Below are positions 22,827 to 34,085 of a stretch of 64,000 bases of DNA, in pieces (position 1 is the stretch's first letter; the number at the start of each line of letters is the position of its first letter). The translations under genes were made by a program, and so were the position numbers. Origin of the DNA: Aristolochia californica (taxonomy: Eukaryota > Streptophyta > Magnoliopsida > Piperales > Aristolochiaceae); contig JARWKL010000009.1 of the NCBI GenBank assembly GCA_029961685.1, positions 29,203,208 through 29,267,207 of the forward strand, in the 5' to 3' direction. The notes below the pieces were generated by a model that did not search any database, was not told the DNA's origin, and worked only from the letters and a program-made list of their open reading frames with translations.

Positions 22827-25068
22827 TTAAAACTTCATCACAGTGGAAGCAAACCTCATTAACCTTGTTAAAGCATTGGGCAAGAACTTCCTGGCAAACA
22901 AGTAACAAACCCTTGTGCTCCTTCCATTGTACATGCACTCACTTCCGTTCCTCAGCTTCTGCAAAAGCTCGACTGTCACTTGTCCCCTCCAAAACCTAGT
23001 CGGATGAGGCCCTCCCCTCGCCCAGTCCACCCAAGTCAGAGTTCTGTTTGCGTTCGTTCTTCCAAATTTGATATGAACCAGAGTTGGTAAGTAGTGCTCG
23101 TCTGCATAGCATGCTCGCTTGCAATACTTGCCATAGATGGGGAAGTACTTACGGTCTGAGACAATCTCGACTGCTAGCTGCCGATCAACCTCAAACCACT
23201 GAGACCCTTTTCTCCATTGGTTGGGCATGATCTGCGGCTTCATGTGGAAGTTGTACCGGCCACGGCCAACCGGCCCCGGCTCGTCAAAAGCTTCGACGAA
23301 CGTCTCATCGGAGTTGATAAGGTAGGAATAAATTGTGGGGAAGTTGAACAGAGGAATGCAGGACTCCGAGAGGAGAACGAACCGTTGGTTGGAGAAGTCG
23401 AGCAATGCGTTGGCTAAGAGACGCCTCTCGGCCTCGATCATGGTAAAACTCCCCCATTGCACCTCCTGCGTCAGTCACATAAGAAAACTCAACGTTGGTA
23501 TTCTATCGATGCCAGAAAAGATATTTATCAACTCCAAAATAAAGAATCCCTAAATGTCTTTTCCATATGCTTGCGGTGACTAGTTGAAAATTCAAGTAAA
23601 TTTTGCATTATTCGTTAAGAAAGATAAAGGTCTCTTTACAGACTACAAAGGGTGTTCTTCTTCTGTACAAAAGTAAAAGAGAATGATCACCAAAATGGTG
23701 TCAAAGTAAGGAATTTTGGAGGGGTGAAAGCAAGATATTGAGGACCTTTTTGGCTGAGTGGAATCTAAGTAAAGGGCCAGTGCCTTCAATTCCCTGTTTT
23801 CCTTTTTTTCCGTTTCCTGGTTTAAGACTAGGAGTTTGAAACAAAGATGGGTAGTCAAGATTTTACCTCAAAATCAAGCTTTAAAGAAGGAAATGAATGA
23901 AATGGATGAAGTGAAACCCACGTTCACGCGTAGGGCCATGCATCGTCTTGTGGCTCTGACTTACTCGTACAATTGGTAATGGAATGAAAGCTACATTTTA
24001 GGTATTCAGAGGGGCCATTGACGTGTGGTAGTCTTCACTGGACCGATCCTTATCTAATCTCCCACAAATTTGACTAAACTTAGCTAATCTCGAACTCCTG
24101 ATCATCTGCATTTGATTGTGCTATTCTATCGAAAACTCTACACTTGCAACCCATGAACTGGAGACTTGGAATTGGAGTTTGACCTGATTAGCTCGCTTTA
24201 GTCTAGGCATTCCATAATGTGGCGTGAAAACGAGAAAGCAAGAACGACTCAAATATCGAACATTACTCAAAGATTGCTTAAACTTTCAACAACTTGTTTT
24301 TTATTACTTAAGAAATCGAGCTTCTTTATAATACTGTGTGAGAAAAGGATTTTAAATTGTTCGTTGTAAAGCAGTAACCATGGAGGTGATGAATAAATAA
24401 ATTTCAGAAACGGAAAACATGTCAACGAAAAGGGAAGACAAAAACTATTCAAGCAGACAAAAAAATTCTGGGGGAAAAAAAAAGAAGAAAACAGAAAAGC
24501 TAACCTTGCTAGGGATCCTTCGCCCATGGAAGACGGAATCTTCAGGCATAGATTCATTGAAAGAAGGGTGAAAATGGATGTAGATTGAGTAGAGGCCTTC
24601 GTGCCCCGCGAAGAACTTATCCCATAGAGGAGCAAAAGCCAATGGACCGCGCGTCAAGAACATGAATGCAACCTTGGGTTTCCACTGAAAGGGTGACCGT
24701 CGATGCGGGACCATCGATGCTTTCCACAGTAACTCTTCATCGTCCATGTCGTGCATTTGATCACGCCACAATCCATGCGCGTTTGCTCTGCCAGAATCCA
24801 TGCTGCTCCGATCAGCACCGAGATATGAACCTACTGGTGGCGGTGGTAACGCTATTGACGGTGGCGCTAGGGATGAGAAGAGAGAAAAACCGCGGGCTGG
24901 AAGAATACTAGACGAAAAATCTTTGAGATTGAAGCTTACCAGAACGCCGAAAAACAAACCGATGCCAAAAATAAGGAGATGGGAGAGAAGGTTTTGGAGT
25001 TGCAGCTGAGAATGCAAGAGCTGGGCAATGGAGGGGGATTTTTCTTCGGTTTGTTGCTGATTCTTCAT
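22827..25068 (-). CDS. Core-2/I-branching (GT14) glycosyltransferase family protein
   Basis: Exon 1 is 25068..24505 and exon 2 is 23465..22827, in phase 0 (AAG|GTTAGC to CGCAG|GAGGTG), giving 400 residues, usual for this plant family (former DUF266). It is a type II membrane protein with a cytosolic N-terminus of about 26 residues, a membrane anchor at about 27-46 and a Pro-rich stem (LPPPPVG). The catalytic region starts [18 protein letters not shown] and continues [54 protein letters not shown] and [18 protein letters not shown]. It ends near ARKFLPNAL and VMKF. It probably acts in the Golgi on cell-wall or glycoprotein glycans; the substrate is unknown. The 1-kb intron (23466..24504) has no other gene. 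Confidence 0.95.
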
Positions 25069-28000
25069 CTTTGTACTGTGGGTTGAAACAGACAGAAGGG
25101 AGCTCCTGCGAAGAAGTGTTTACGACATGGGAGGGAAGGAAGGTAGAAGAGGGAAAGCTAGGAATTATAAATGCAGTCGAGGGAGATCGGGAGTATGGTT
25201 ATTAAATGGCTATATAAAAACACGATAGATCCTTTAGGATTCTAACACCTCAAGTTTGAAAGCAAGGTTTAAAGAGAGCTTTTATTCTCTTCCCTGAACG
25301 CTTCATCGTTCAGCTAACCTGTCAAATTCTTCGTATACCAGTTGTCTCTCACATGTTTGCTTTCTTCTTTGCTTGTAGCACGAGGCACCATCGAAATTGC
25401 GGGTTTCCTGTTTTCTTTTCGGTGGTCCAATCTCGACGTCGAGTCTAAAGTCACCCAACTCGTCAAAATACGACCAAACTACAAATACACGAAATTAAAC
25501 TAAATTTCTCTTACGCTATGTAATAACTGGTTTCCGCATGTCCTGTAATCCAAGATCCGGCAATCACCCACCTCAAAATCAGATAAGTATCGTCTGGTAA
25601 ATGGCATGAAATACCTTCAAACCCTTTTCCTTGGGCTGATTATCTAAATCTGGGATCTCCTTCTGTAAATAGAGAACGCGATGTCTCTAAGACCCTCGCC
25701 GCCAACGTTGAAAAGTTTACGCGTCGGCGGGTTAATGGACTTTACCGTTCGTCCCGTTCGAGTCACCTTTGTGAGATAAGCCGGCCACGCAAAGCAGCCT
25801 ACTGTTCAATTATTGAATTATTCAATGGCGTCTCTGCGGGGACAAGAACAAGAACAAGAAGGGTCAACCTTCTCTTTCCTTTTCCTTTCCCTGTTTGTCC
25901 ATATGTGATACTCTTTCAACCGGTCTTTCCACTTCCAAGAGTTACTAAACTAGAAACAAGAAGTTACTTACCCAGAATATAAAAAATTTACAAGACGGCA
26001 CGACTCTGGCTTTCTTGGAAATTAATGACGGCACGACTCTGGCTTTCTTGGAAATTAATGACGTAAAGTGATTGGCTCGTTGTATTTGCTGTTCCTTCGA
26101 ATCTTCTACGAATCTCCAGTTTTTTCAATGTTATTGCTATATTTAATGAAGTAACAGAAGAGAATTAATTTAAGTAAAGGTGGAGAAGAGAGCTCTGTTA
26201 CTCCTATATGACAGTTAATTTACAGGTTAAAGCAAATGGATCAAGAATAAACACTTAACCCGAATTCAATTACGAAGAGGATGCCATGAAAGGAGCAGTC
26301 GGGAGCCAGACGGTTTGATAATCGAGAGAGAGTTCACGAACAGAGAAGATGAAAGCAGTGATGGGAGTATCGTATTTTAAATACATGGCTTCAAAACCCG
26401 ATAAGTCGTTCTTAGAGATGTTTCCTTAGACACATCGCAATTCCTTTATGTTCTAAACACCATATCAGCGGCGGGACTTCCGGTAGTGACGGTTAGGGGG
26501 TGTTAGCTCTGGACATTCCGATATTCCATTGGCAACAGTAAGCGTTGAAAGCCTGAAAAGTCTTTGAGGTGTCTCAGTTGAAACCGCCGCTAGATAAGAT
26601 GAACCTCAAGTTCTACCTTTCCTGGTTGCAACTTTCCTCACTTTTCTCTTGTTTTTTCGTATATTGGAGCTCAAATGCAGGAAGAGCAGCCCAAATAAGC
26701 ACTGGCTCGGTGACAACTCACAAGGATAGGCCTTTATAATACGAAAGAGCTCCATGTCAAGTGCATCATCAAAATTAAGAGACTTGTTACAGTTCACATT
26801 AGTTTCAATAAGAATAAAAAGCTCGTATTTATTTAGCATTTACTTCCATGTCTTTTAGAAACCTAGCTCTTTGCTTTTCTAAATTTTGGTCAATTTTTTT
26901 TTTAATATGGTGCAGCCAACTAGGCTGGCCAATTTCTGGATTATAAAAATGGTGGTAGGGGTGGAGATCAAGTTAGGTTTTGTGGGGATCTTTGATCCAA
27001 CTTGACTCGAGAAGAAAATGAGAATTTGGCTGTCATTGTTCCCAAAAATAGTTAGTAAAAATTAGATAATAACTAAAATTTCTTTTTCATTGACTATTTT
27101 GTAGAATAATAATGGTCAAATTATCATTTTTTTATTTTATTTTCTTTTATTTTTCAAGGAGTTCCAAATAGACCCTTGGGGATGGAATTCCCGTTTTATC
27201 TTGCAAATAAGAGATAGGGTGGGAAAAAAAAATACCACATCAAGTTTTGGGTCAGAGACGACTTTTCTAGACTTGATTACATGAATTAAATATCCCAATA
27301 CAAGGATGAAGCAGGTCATAAGGATGGGGCAGGGATAGAAGGACATGCCTGAGTTTAGGCAAATACAGGGTTGAGTGAAAGGTCAAGTGGGGCATCAAAA
27401 ACTCGTACCCAACCTTAGACAAAAAGAACTCATGATAAGGAGTTATATTGTCACTTTTGTCCTATAATAAGTTATTTTATTTTGCATTTATATAACCAAA
27501 TAATTTTGCCAATAATTAGGTAAATTAAAATGTTAAATTTTGTAAAATTTCCAAAAAATATAGATATATAAGTTCATGCAAGGAGCTAACAACACCAAAA
27601 ATGTTAGTTTGTGTATTTTTTATCCTAGGTATGCCTACTCAGAACATTTTTTTTTTTTGTTCATTTTTGCATTATTTATTTGATTCCATGGAATTTCATC
27701 ACTTTGATTGTAACTATTGAGAGGTGGGTGTAATATCAACATTTTGTCAAAGAACCTATGCTCAAATTTTTGTTTGTATTGATAATCGTGAAAATTAATA
27801 AATTTCAGTTAGACCTTTGTATGTTAAAATATAGGATGTTGGCATAAGACCATGACAAATGAGATGTTGTATTCCCATCACTATTGTGTGGATGTAATAC
27901 ATAGGACAATAACCACTTGATTAGGTAATTGGGCCTTGAATCTGTTAACTTAATTGCCTTTTGATTTCACTTTCTTTCATCTTATGAATTAACCTGACTT

Positions 28001-28339
28001 TGTTTTGAAATTGTGTATTTTTTTAGTCGAAAACAATTGTATAAATAAATTATTATATGCATGTGTTTAACCACTTTAGAGAGTATGTTTTCCAGTGCAC
28101 ATGAAGTCGTCAACACTAACACCAAGTGCGAAGATGATTTTCATGTACATGACTGACATAATCTTCATGTTGGACATAAACTTGAACTTCAAAAATCCAT
28201 TTGGGGGACTAACTCCCCCTAGAAAACAACTCATCTAGCAAGAATTTGACTTTGAATAGAAAGTGGCAATAAATGAGGAATTCTCATTAGAGTAAGATAG
28301 ATTGATGAGTGATTGAACTTTATATATGTACGTGCTAGC
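25069..28339. other. GT14 upstream region and AT-rich intergenic sequence
   Basis: The first few hundred bases should hold the promoter of the minus-strand GT14 gene. The rest has only short, unsupported open frames (26606 and 27137 on the minus strand), one 33-bp tandem duplication and A/T runs. No domain was recognised. Confidence 0.45.
25994..26059. repeat. Perfect 33-bp tandem duplication
   Basis: The unit that starts gacggcacgactctggc and ends gaaattaat occurs twice back to back (25994..26026 and 26027..26059) without mismatch, which suggests a recent duplication. Confidence 0.9.
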
Positions 28340-28690
28340 ATAGCAACAAAATAGACTTATACCAACGAATATTTTGTTGAAAAAATCAAATTTTCGCTAG
28401 TATAACTTTCTACAAGGGAAAAATTGTGTTGGTTAATTTCATCTGGTAGATGGTTCTACTAGCGGATTTCAAATTTCACTGCCATAACCCTTTTCTAACG
28501 AAAAAAATCGATGAGAAAGACTTCTGCCAACAAAAAATAAAATAACTTTAAAAAAATTATTAAGTCTCTGGCAACAAAATTAAAATTCATTGAGAAAAAT
28601 TTCTACAATGAATTTTAATTTTGTGGCAAAATTTATTTGAATAAAAATTTTGCTAGTGAAATTTCATTTTGTTGGCATAAATAATTAATT
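28340..28690. repeat. Interspersed short inverted words, possible CACTA-like subterminal array
   Basis: Words such as ccaacgaatattttgttg, ttttcgctagtat, tctggcaacaaaat and tttgctagtgaaattt recur on both strands. They resemble the array at 19240..19440. No terminus or target duplication was identified. Confidence 0.3.
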
Positions 28691-28838
28691 TTTTAAAAAT
28701 AGATTTTTACTAATTCTATATTTTTAAAATAATTTCAATAATTCCCTTTTAAATATATATTTTTTATTACATATTGTTTCATTTTTAAAAAATTATTTAG
28801 CTGGTTGTGAGGCCCGATGCACATGCGCCTCGATGAGT

Positions 28839-28861
28839 CCCCCCCCCCCCCCCCCCCCCCC
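28839..28861. repeat. Homopolymer C tract (about 23 C)
   Basis: An uninterrupted C run is followed by an A run and purine-rich DNA up to the hAT-like element. The open frame on the minus strand here is polyglycine from this run, not a gene. Confidence 0.9.
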
Positions 28862-28979
28862 ATACAAAAAAAAGATGGGGAGAGGTAGAGAGTGGAGAGG
28901 GAGAAAGGGGGAGGGAGAGGTGTAGAGGAGGAAAATGAGGAAGAAACGGGGAGATGGGAGGAAAAGGGATGGGCACGAC

Positions 28980-31269
28980 TAGGGGTGGCATCGAGATGAG
29001 CCGAGCCCGAACTTGCCTATGTTCGAGCCGAGCCTCATCTCGAGCCTAAAATTGTTATCGAGCTTGAGCCCAACGAGTTCGAGCCGAGCTCAAGCCTCAA
29101 CATACATTTAAAACTTTTCAAAAAATATATATCGAATAAAATGTATATAAAATTATGCATACATTTTACATGAAATTGGGCATAGCCTATATATATAATA
29201 CGTGCATAAGATTGGGCATAACCTCTACTTAAAATTGAGCATAATCTATATATATAATACTTGTATAAAATTCGGCATGACCTCTACTAAAATTGGGCAT
29301 AATCAATATACATAATACCTGCATAAACACTCCATAAACATTCCATAAAATTGTCTATACATCCATAAAAACTCCATAAAATTGTTTATACACTGCATAA
29401 AATAGTCTAAACACTGCATACACTGCGTAACATTATAAATAAACTCCATACAATAATCAAACACAACAAAATTAAATGAAATATCACTATCAATTTACAA
29501 TCACCCAAATAAAAACTATAAATCCTTTAAATAAAATCCTATTACTATTAGAGACTTACTAGAAAATTACAAGAAATATTTTAAAATTTTCTTAGGAAAG
29601 TTAAATGGACCTCTTATTGCCTTTTCTAAGGAAATAAATAAAAAATAATAATTAATCTAATATATTATTATACTTATCGATAAATTTTTAATCACATAAA
29701 ATGTCAAACACAAAATTGCTATGAAAATTGCCTCATGCTTAAAGTATTATATCATCAACTCTCAAATACTTATTCAAAAATTTTCTATATGGTTTTCTAA
29801 CCCATCTTGGCAAGAAAATCTTACTTAGAAAATTATATGATTTTTTAAAAAGAATTTATAATTAGAAATTTTTTTTGAAAAAACATGAGGCACTAATGGT
29901 CCCTATATTTCTACTAAAAGTGTCTTTTCAATATTTATTGAAAAAACCACTAATAGTCTCTAGAAACGTATTTCTACTAAAATATCTTTTTAATTTATTT
30001 AAGAGCCATGACAAAGGGATAAAGAGTTTTTTTTTTCCTTGTTTATGATCTCGCTCGTAGGGGTGGCTTTGAATAAATTATATATAAGATTATGCATACA
30101 TTTTTAAAAAATATAATGATAGGGGAGGTTCAGGGTTGAATTTCAATAATGGATTAAAATGCACCAATATTAATTTTTTTTACTCCAATTGTTGTCTAGC
30201 TTGTTTTGTAATTTTTGAATCCCCCTAGATGAAAATTTATATTCTAGGAAAAACTAAAAATATTTTCCTATGATACATATTCCCAAAAAAACCTTTAAAT
30301 AAAATCTTATTACTATTAGTGACTTATTAAAAAATTACAAGAAATATTTTAAAATTTTCTTAGGAAAGTTAAATGGACCTTTTATTGTCTCTTATAGGGA
30401 AATAAATAAAAATTAATAATCAATCTAATATATTATTATACTTAGCGATAAATTTTTAATTAAATAAAATATCAAACACAAAATTACAATGAGAAGCATG
30501 GAAATTGCTTCATGCTAAAAGTATTACAACATCAACTGTTAAATACTTATTCAAAATTTTTTTATATACTTTTCTACCCCATCTTGGTACAAAAATCTTA
30601 CTTAGAAAATTATATGATTTTTAATAAAAAAATTCAATTAGAAGAATGTTTAAAAAAACATGACACAGTAATATTTTATAGAAACTTATTTCTATAAAAT
30701 TTATTTTTAATTTTTTCGAGAAGAAAAAGTTTTTTTTACTTTATGATCTCACACGTGTGGGGGAGGGGGGAGATTATTTCTCCCCTGAAGTTAGGTTCTG
30801 GTTTTCCGTTGAGATGATGCGGAGGGAAGGGGGTTACGGCACCGAGGAGGACATGTCGTCGGGGATGACCGCTGCGACGGAGGCTGTGGCGACCGAAGCG
30901 ACGGTGACGGAAACAGAGGCGACTGCAAGGAGAGGAAGAAATGGAACAGACGACCACATGGGCGGCCGACGAGCAGCTGCGATGGCTAGTGAACAACTGC
31001 GACGACGGTAGAGGCGGCGACAACAGCTGACGGGAGGGGCTCGGCGGTGATGACGCTCTCAAAACCGCTCCCGCTCCCTCGTTCCCCCCCCTTAAGATCC
31101 CGATACCGATTCCGACTCACCTCGAGCCGGCTCGCGAGCCGACGAACCGAACCTTACTTCGGTCGAGCTCAGCTTGTTAAGTAAACGAGCCAATTTCAGT
31201 GCTCGAGCTCGGTAGATAACGAATCGAATGGAGCCGAACTCGAGGCGGCTCGGTTCGAAGCCACGCCTA
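28980..31269. mobile_element. hAT-like non-autonomous DNA transposon with perfect 8-bp target duplications
   Basis: It is flanked by ggcacgac at 28972..28979 and 31270..31277. The left end is TAGGGGTGGCATCGAGATGAGCC; the right end, read inward, is TAGGCGTGGCTTCGAACCGAGCC, with 18 of 23 positions matching. The subterminal zones are rich in GAGCTCG and CTCGAGC words, then AT-rich direct repeats (cataaaattgggcataacctc type) at about 29150..29460. No transposase is present. The interior contains a roughly 440-bp direct duplication and a second copy of the terminal motif at 30060. The GC-rich stretch 30770..31070 with gcgacggaggc-type words has no recognised product. It is the same family as 5743.. 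and 8492..10234. Confidence 0.85.
29521..30735. repeat. Direct duplication inside the hAT-like element, with an internal terminal motif
   Basis: The stretch 29521..~29960 (from ctttaaataaaatcctattac) is repeated at 30292..~30700 at roughly 85% by eye. Between the copies, at 30060, stands taggggtggctttgaataaa, a second left-terminus motif. This suggests a nested or recombined second copy of the same family. Confidence 0.65.
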
Positions 31270-31599
31270 GGCACGACCCAATGTGGGGTGCAGGGAAGGA
31301 GGAGGAGAAAGGAAGAGAGAGAAACAAGGAAAAAGAGGGAGGGAGGGAAAAAAGACAAATAAATAAAATAAAATGACAAATAAATAAAATTATGTAAAAA
31401 TAAATAAAATGGAAAATAAAAAGTAAAAATAAGGAAAATGAAATATTAAAATAAAAAATAATGAGAAATAAAGTAAATAAGTATTAAAAATATAAAAAAC
31501 TAAAATGAAAAATATAATTAATATTACCAAGTAAATTAATGTAATCGATTAATTAGTTTAATTAATTAATTTGATTCGATTATTAATTAATTAAGGAAT

Positions 31600-32230
31600 T
31601 GCTACATGTTTGATTAAAATATTGATTAGTTATTTCATTAAATAGGTCAATTGGCCTATTAATTAGCACAAAATCATTGCCTAATTGATTATTTTGTTAC
31701 CTATAAATAATTATTTAATCAATAAATACATTAATTACCAATTAATTAACTAGTATTAGCTATGACCAAATAGTATGTCATTTTGGTTAATTACTACAAA
31801 TCGTTATGTAATTGATTATTTTCTTACCTAATGAGTAATTATTCAATCAGTAAATTCATTAAACACCAGTTATTTAATTAGTATTAGCGGTGATCAAATA
31901 GTATATCATTCTTATTGTTCGCACCAACTCTATTAATCCTATTAACCAAATTAACTGAAACAATTGATTTGTTAATTATATAACTAAAATGTGTTCAATT
32001 AATTAAATAATTATGTAATTATTGTTTGTTCTATTAAATAATTGATTAGTTATTACATTAAATAGGTCAATTGGTAAGTTAATTAGCATAAATAATCGCT
32101 CGCTTAATTGATTATTTTATTACAAAATCAATAATTATATAATTAATAAATGGATTAATTGCTAATCAATTTACTAGTATTAATCAAATAGATTCAATTG
32201 AAAATAAATTTCTACATACTTTTAAATTTT
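31600..32230. repeat. Degenerate tandem repeat, unit length variable, extremely AT-rich
   Basis: Three or more diverged units share ttgattagttattncattaaataggtcaattgg, taattgattattttnttac and actagtattagc/tagtattagc. Example starts are about 31621, 31800 and 32040. Unit spacing varies, so it is a decayed array. Confidence 0.55.
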
Positions 32231-33090
32231 TGTGGAATTATGTGGAAGTTGGTGGAAAAGGGTTGATAGTTTTATATACATAATAAATTTTTTAGAATTA
32301 CTTCAAACCTGATTCTGGGAAACTAGAATCACGGAAACCAGATTCCAGGAAAACAGTCGACTTGGTCGATTAACCAATAATAGGTGTAGGACAGTGAGAA
32401 CGATGGTTGAAGACGATGAAAAATTTCGCTCCCTCGGCAAGCTTGAGCCCATCAGAGCTCAGAACTTTGTTGCTTCCAAATAGATAAAAACCGATATTTA
32501 GGGTTTACTGCTGAGGAACGATACCTGGGGTAGACTGAAATTAACGTTGGCAGATCATTTCAGATGACTGAAACAGCATTTTAGGAATACCTCTAGTTGG
32601 GAAACCACGGAAGAAAGGAGGGATTGTCTCGCCAAAAACCAAGGAGAAAAGGACTGACGCAGAGAACAGGTAGTCCTTCCTCGTCGTCGTTTTCTTTTTC
32701 CTCTCTCTATCTTCCCTGATATACTCTAATACTAATAGGAGATTTATGTAATATATCCGAAAATGATCTCTCTATTGTCTTTCTTGTTCTCGTTCTTTTC
32801 TTTTTTAAATAATGCTCATTTAAGTTTAGTGATTTCTAGTAAGTTCTTTAGCTACTTGTCTAGGTCTTATTATTCCCTTTTCAGAGAGTAATTTGGTGTT
32901 TTAGACACGGCATTACTCTTTTCGTCCCTTTGTCTCGACTTTAATTGCTTTTGGATTACTTGAAGTTATCTGTTGTTATACTGGTGATTAATTTTATTTT
33001 TTTCTGGATTTGGAACTCATGTCTCTCTACTCTCTCTATCTGAACCAGTGTTGCTCGATACCAATTTGTGCACCCCAACTCTGAACATAC

Positions 33091-33160
33091 AGAGGCACAC
33101 ACTTGCAGGAACTCACACACAGAGGCACTCATTTGCAGGAACTCACACACAGAGGCACAC
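33091..33160. repeat. 30-bp tandem repeat, 2.3 copies
   Basis: The unit starts agaggcacacacttgcagg and ends actcacacac (33091..33120). It is repeated at 33121..33150 with two changes and again partly at 33151. Confidence 0.85.
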
Positions 33161-33801
33161 ACCCCTTTCTCTATGGTGAGATTGTGGGCTTGCTTTTTTG
33201 TCTCTTAAGTTTTTGGGACTTCCCCTTCTAGATCTTGAGTTGTCTTCGATTCCTTACTATCTATTAAGCACAATTTGTGTTCCTTATATTTTTTCAGTTA
33301 CAGAAAACAACTTGTGAATGGCCTGGCGAGAGATAACTAACAAGGTCAGTTTTAGTTTCCATCCATTGATGCAACTGTGCTTTATTTGCTTTTCTATTTG
33401 TCTTGAGATTTTTTTCTCCATTTGTGGTAGCATAAATTGAGTCAATCTTAAGATGGACGTGGATGACTTTATTCAATGCCATTAAACTGATTCAGGGACC
33501 TATGCGCTTTTCTTGTCTTTTGAGATTGATTTAAAGCCACTTAAATAGCTTCAGAGACCTATGGATGGTGTAAGGGTTATTCCATTACCACTTCCAATTA
33601 TTATTATTACTCTGTTTCATTTGGAAAGGGTAATGGGCTGCTACTTGTTTCTGTATCGAGTCACCGACAGGTAATTTGGTAAATAAATGGATTTAGGGTG
33701 AACTTAAGTAACTTAAGTAAACTTCTCAAATAACTATAAAAAATAGAAATTAGTATTAAAAATTATTAAATTGTAAATTTTTTACCATATATATTAGTGA
33801 T

Positions 33802-34074
33802 TGTTGGAAGTAGACTAAAATTTTATATGTAATGTTTTACTTAATTCCCTCCTCTATTCTTTCTTATCAAGGGTATACTTGTCTTTTTTCGTAATTACTC
33901 AGATGCTTATAAATAAAACATCAAGGAGAGCGTGGGCATTCAAACCCTATTCCCACTTCTCTCATGTGTACTCACTCTTCCTCTTCAAGCCCTCTTCTCT
34001 CTTATTCTCTTAACAAACACTCAAGGAAAGGCTCTCCCTCAAGGTTTAAGAAATGTGAATCCTAGAATTTGACA
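33802..34074 (+). repeat. 5' LTR of the Copia element
   Basis: It starts TGTTGGAAG and ends TTTGACA just before the primer site ggtatcagag. It is about 30 bp shorter than the 3' LTR because that one has an expanded tctcttcttctctc tract. Confidence 0.85.
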
Positions 34075-34075
34075 C

Positions 34076-34085
34076 GGTATCAGAG
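34076..34085 (+). other. Primer-binding site of the Copia element
   Basis: ggtatcagag matches the 3' end complement of initiator methionine tRNA and stands two bases from the LTR end. This fixes the orientation. Confidence 0.8.

Larger units (their letters stand above)
31278..33801. other. AT-rich intergenic sequence between the hAT-like element and the Copia
   Basis: Apart from the tandem arrays listed separately, I see no gene. A TC-rich to pyrimidine-rich stretch near 32670..32830 and the word-repetitive 33000s have no coding similarity. Confidence 0.4.

Noticed and set aside
24445..24504. Continuation of GT14 exon 1 into the intron
   Set aside because: The frame runs on past AAG|GTTAGC but becomes a Phe-rich run from a poly-A/T tract; the family sequence continues at 23465.
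28797..28991. Minus-strand open frame with polyglycine
   Set aside because: It is produced by the homopolymer C run and flanking purine-rich DNA, with no domain.
30757..31062. Open frames on both strands in the GC-rich part of the hAT-like element
   Set aside because: Simple repeated words (gcgacggaggc type) give low-complexity Ala/Thr/Glu or Ser/Arg products without a recognised family.
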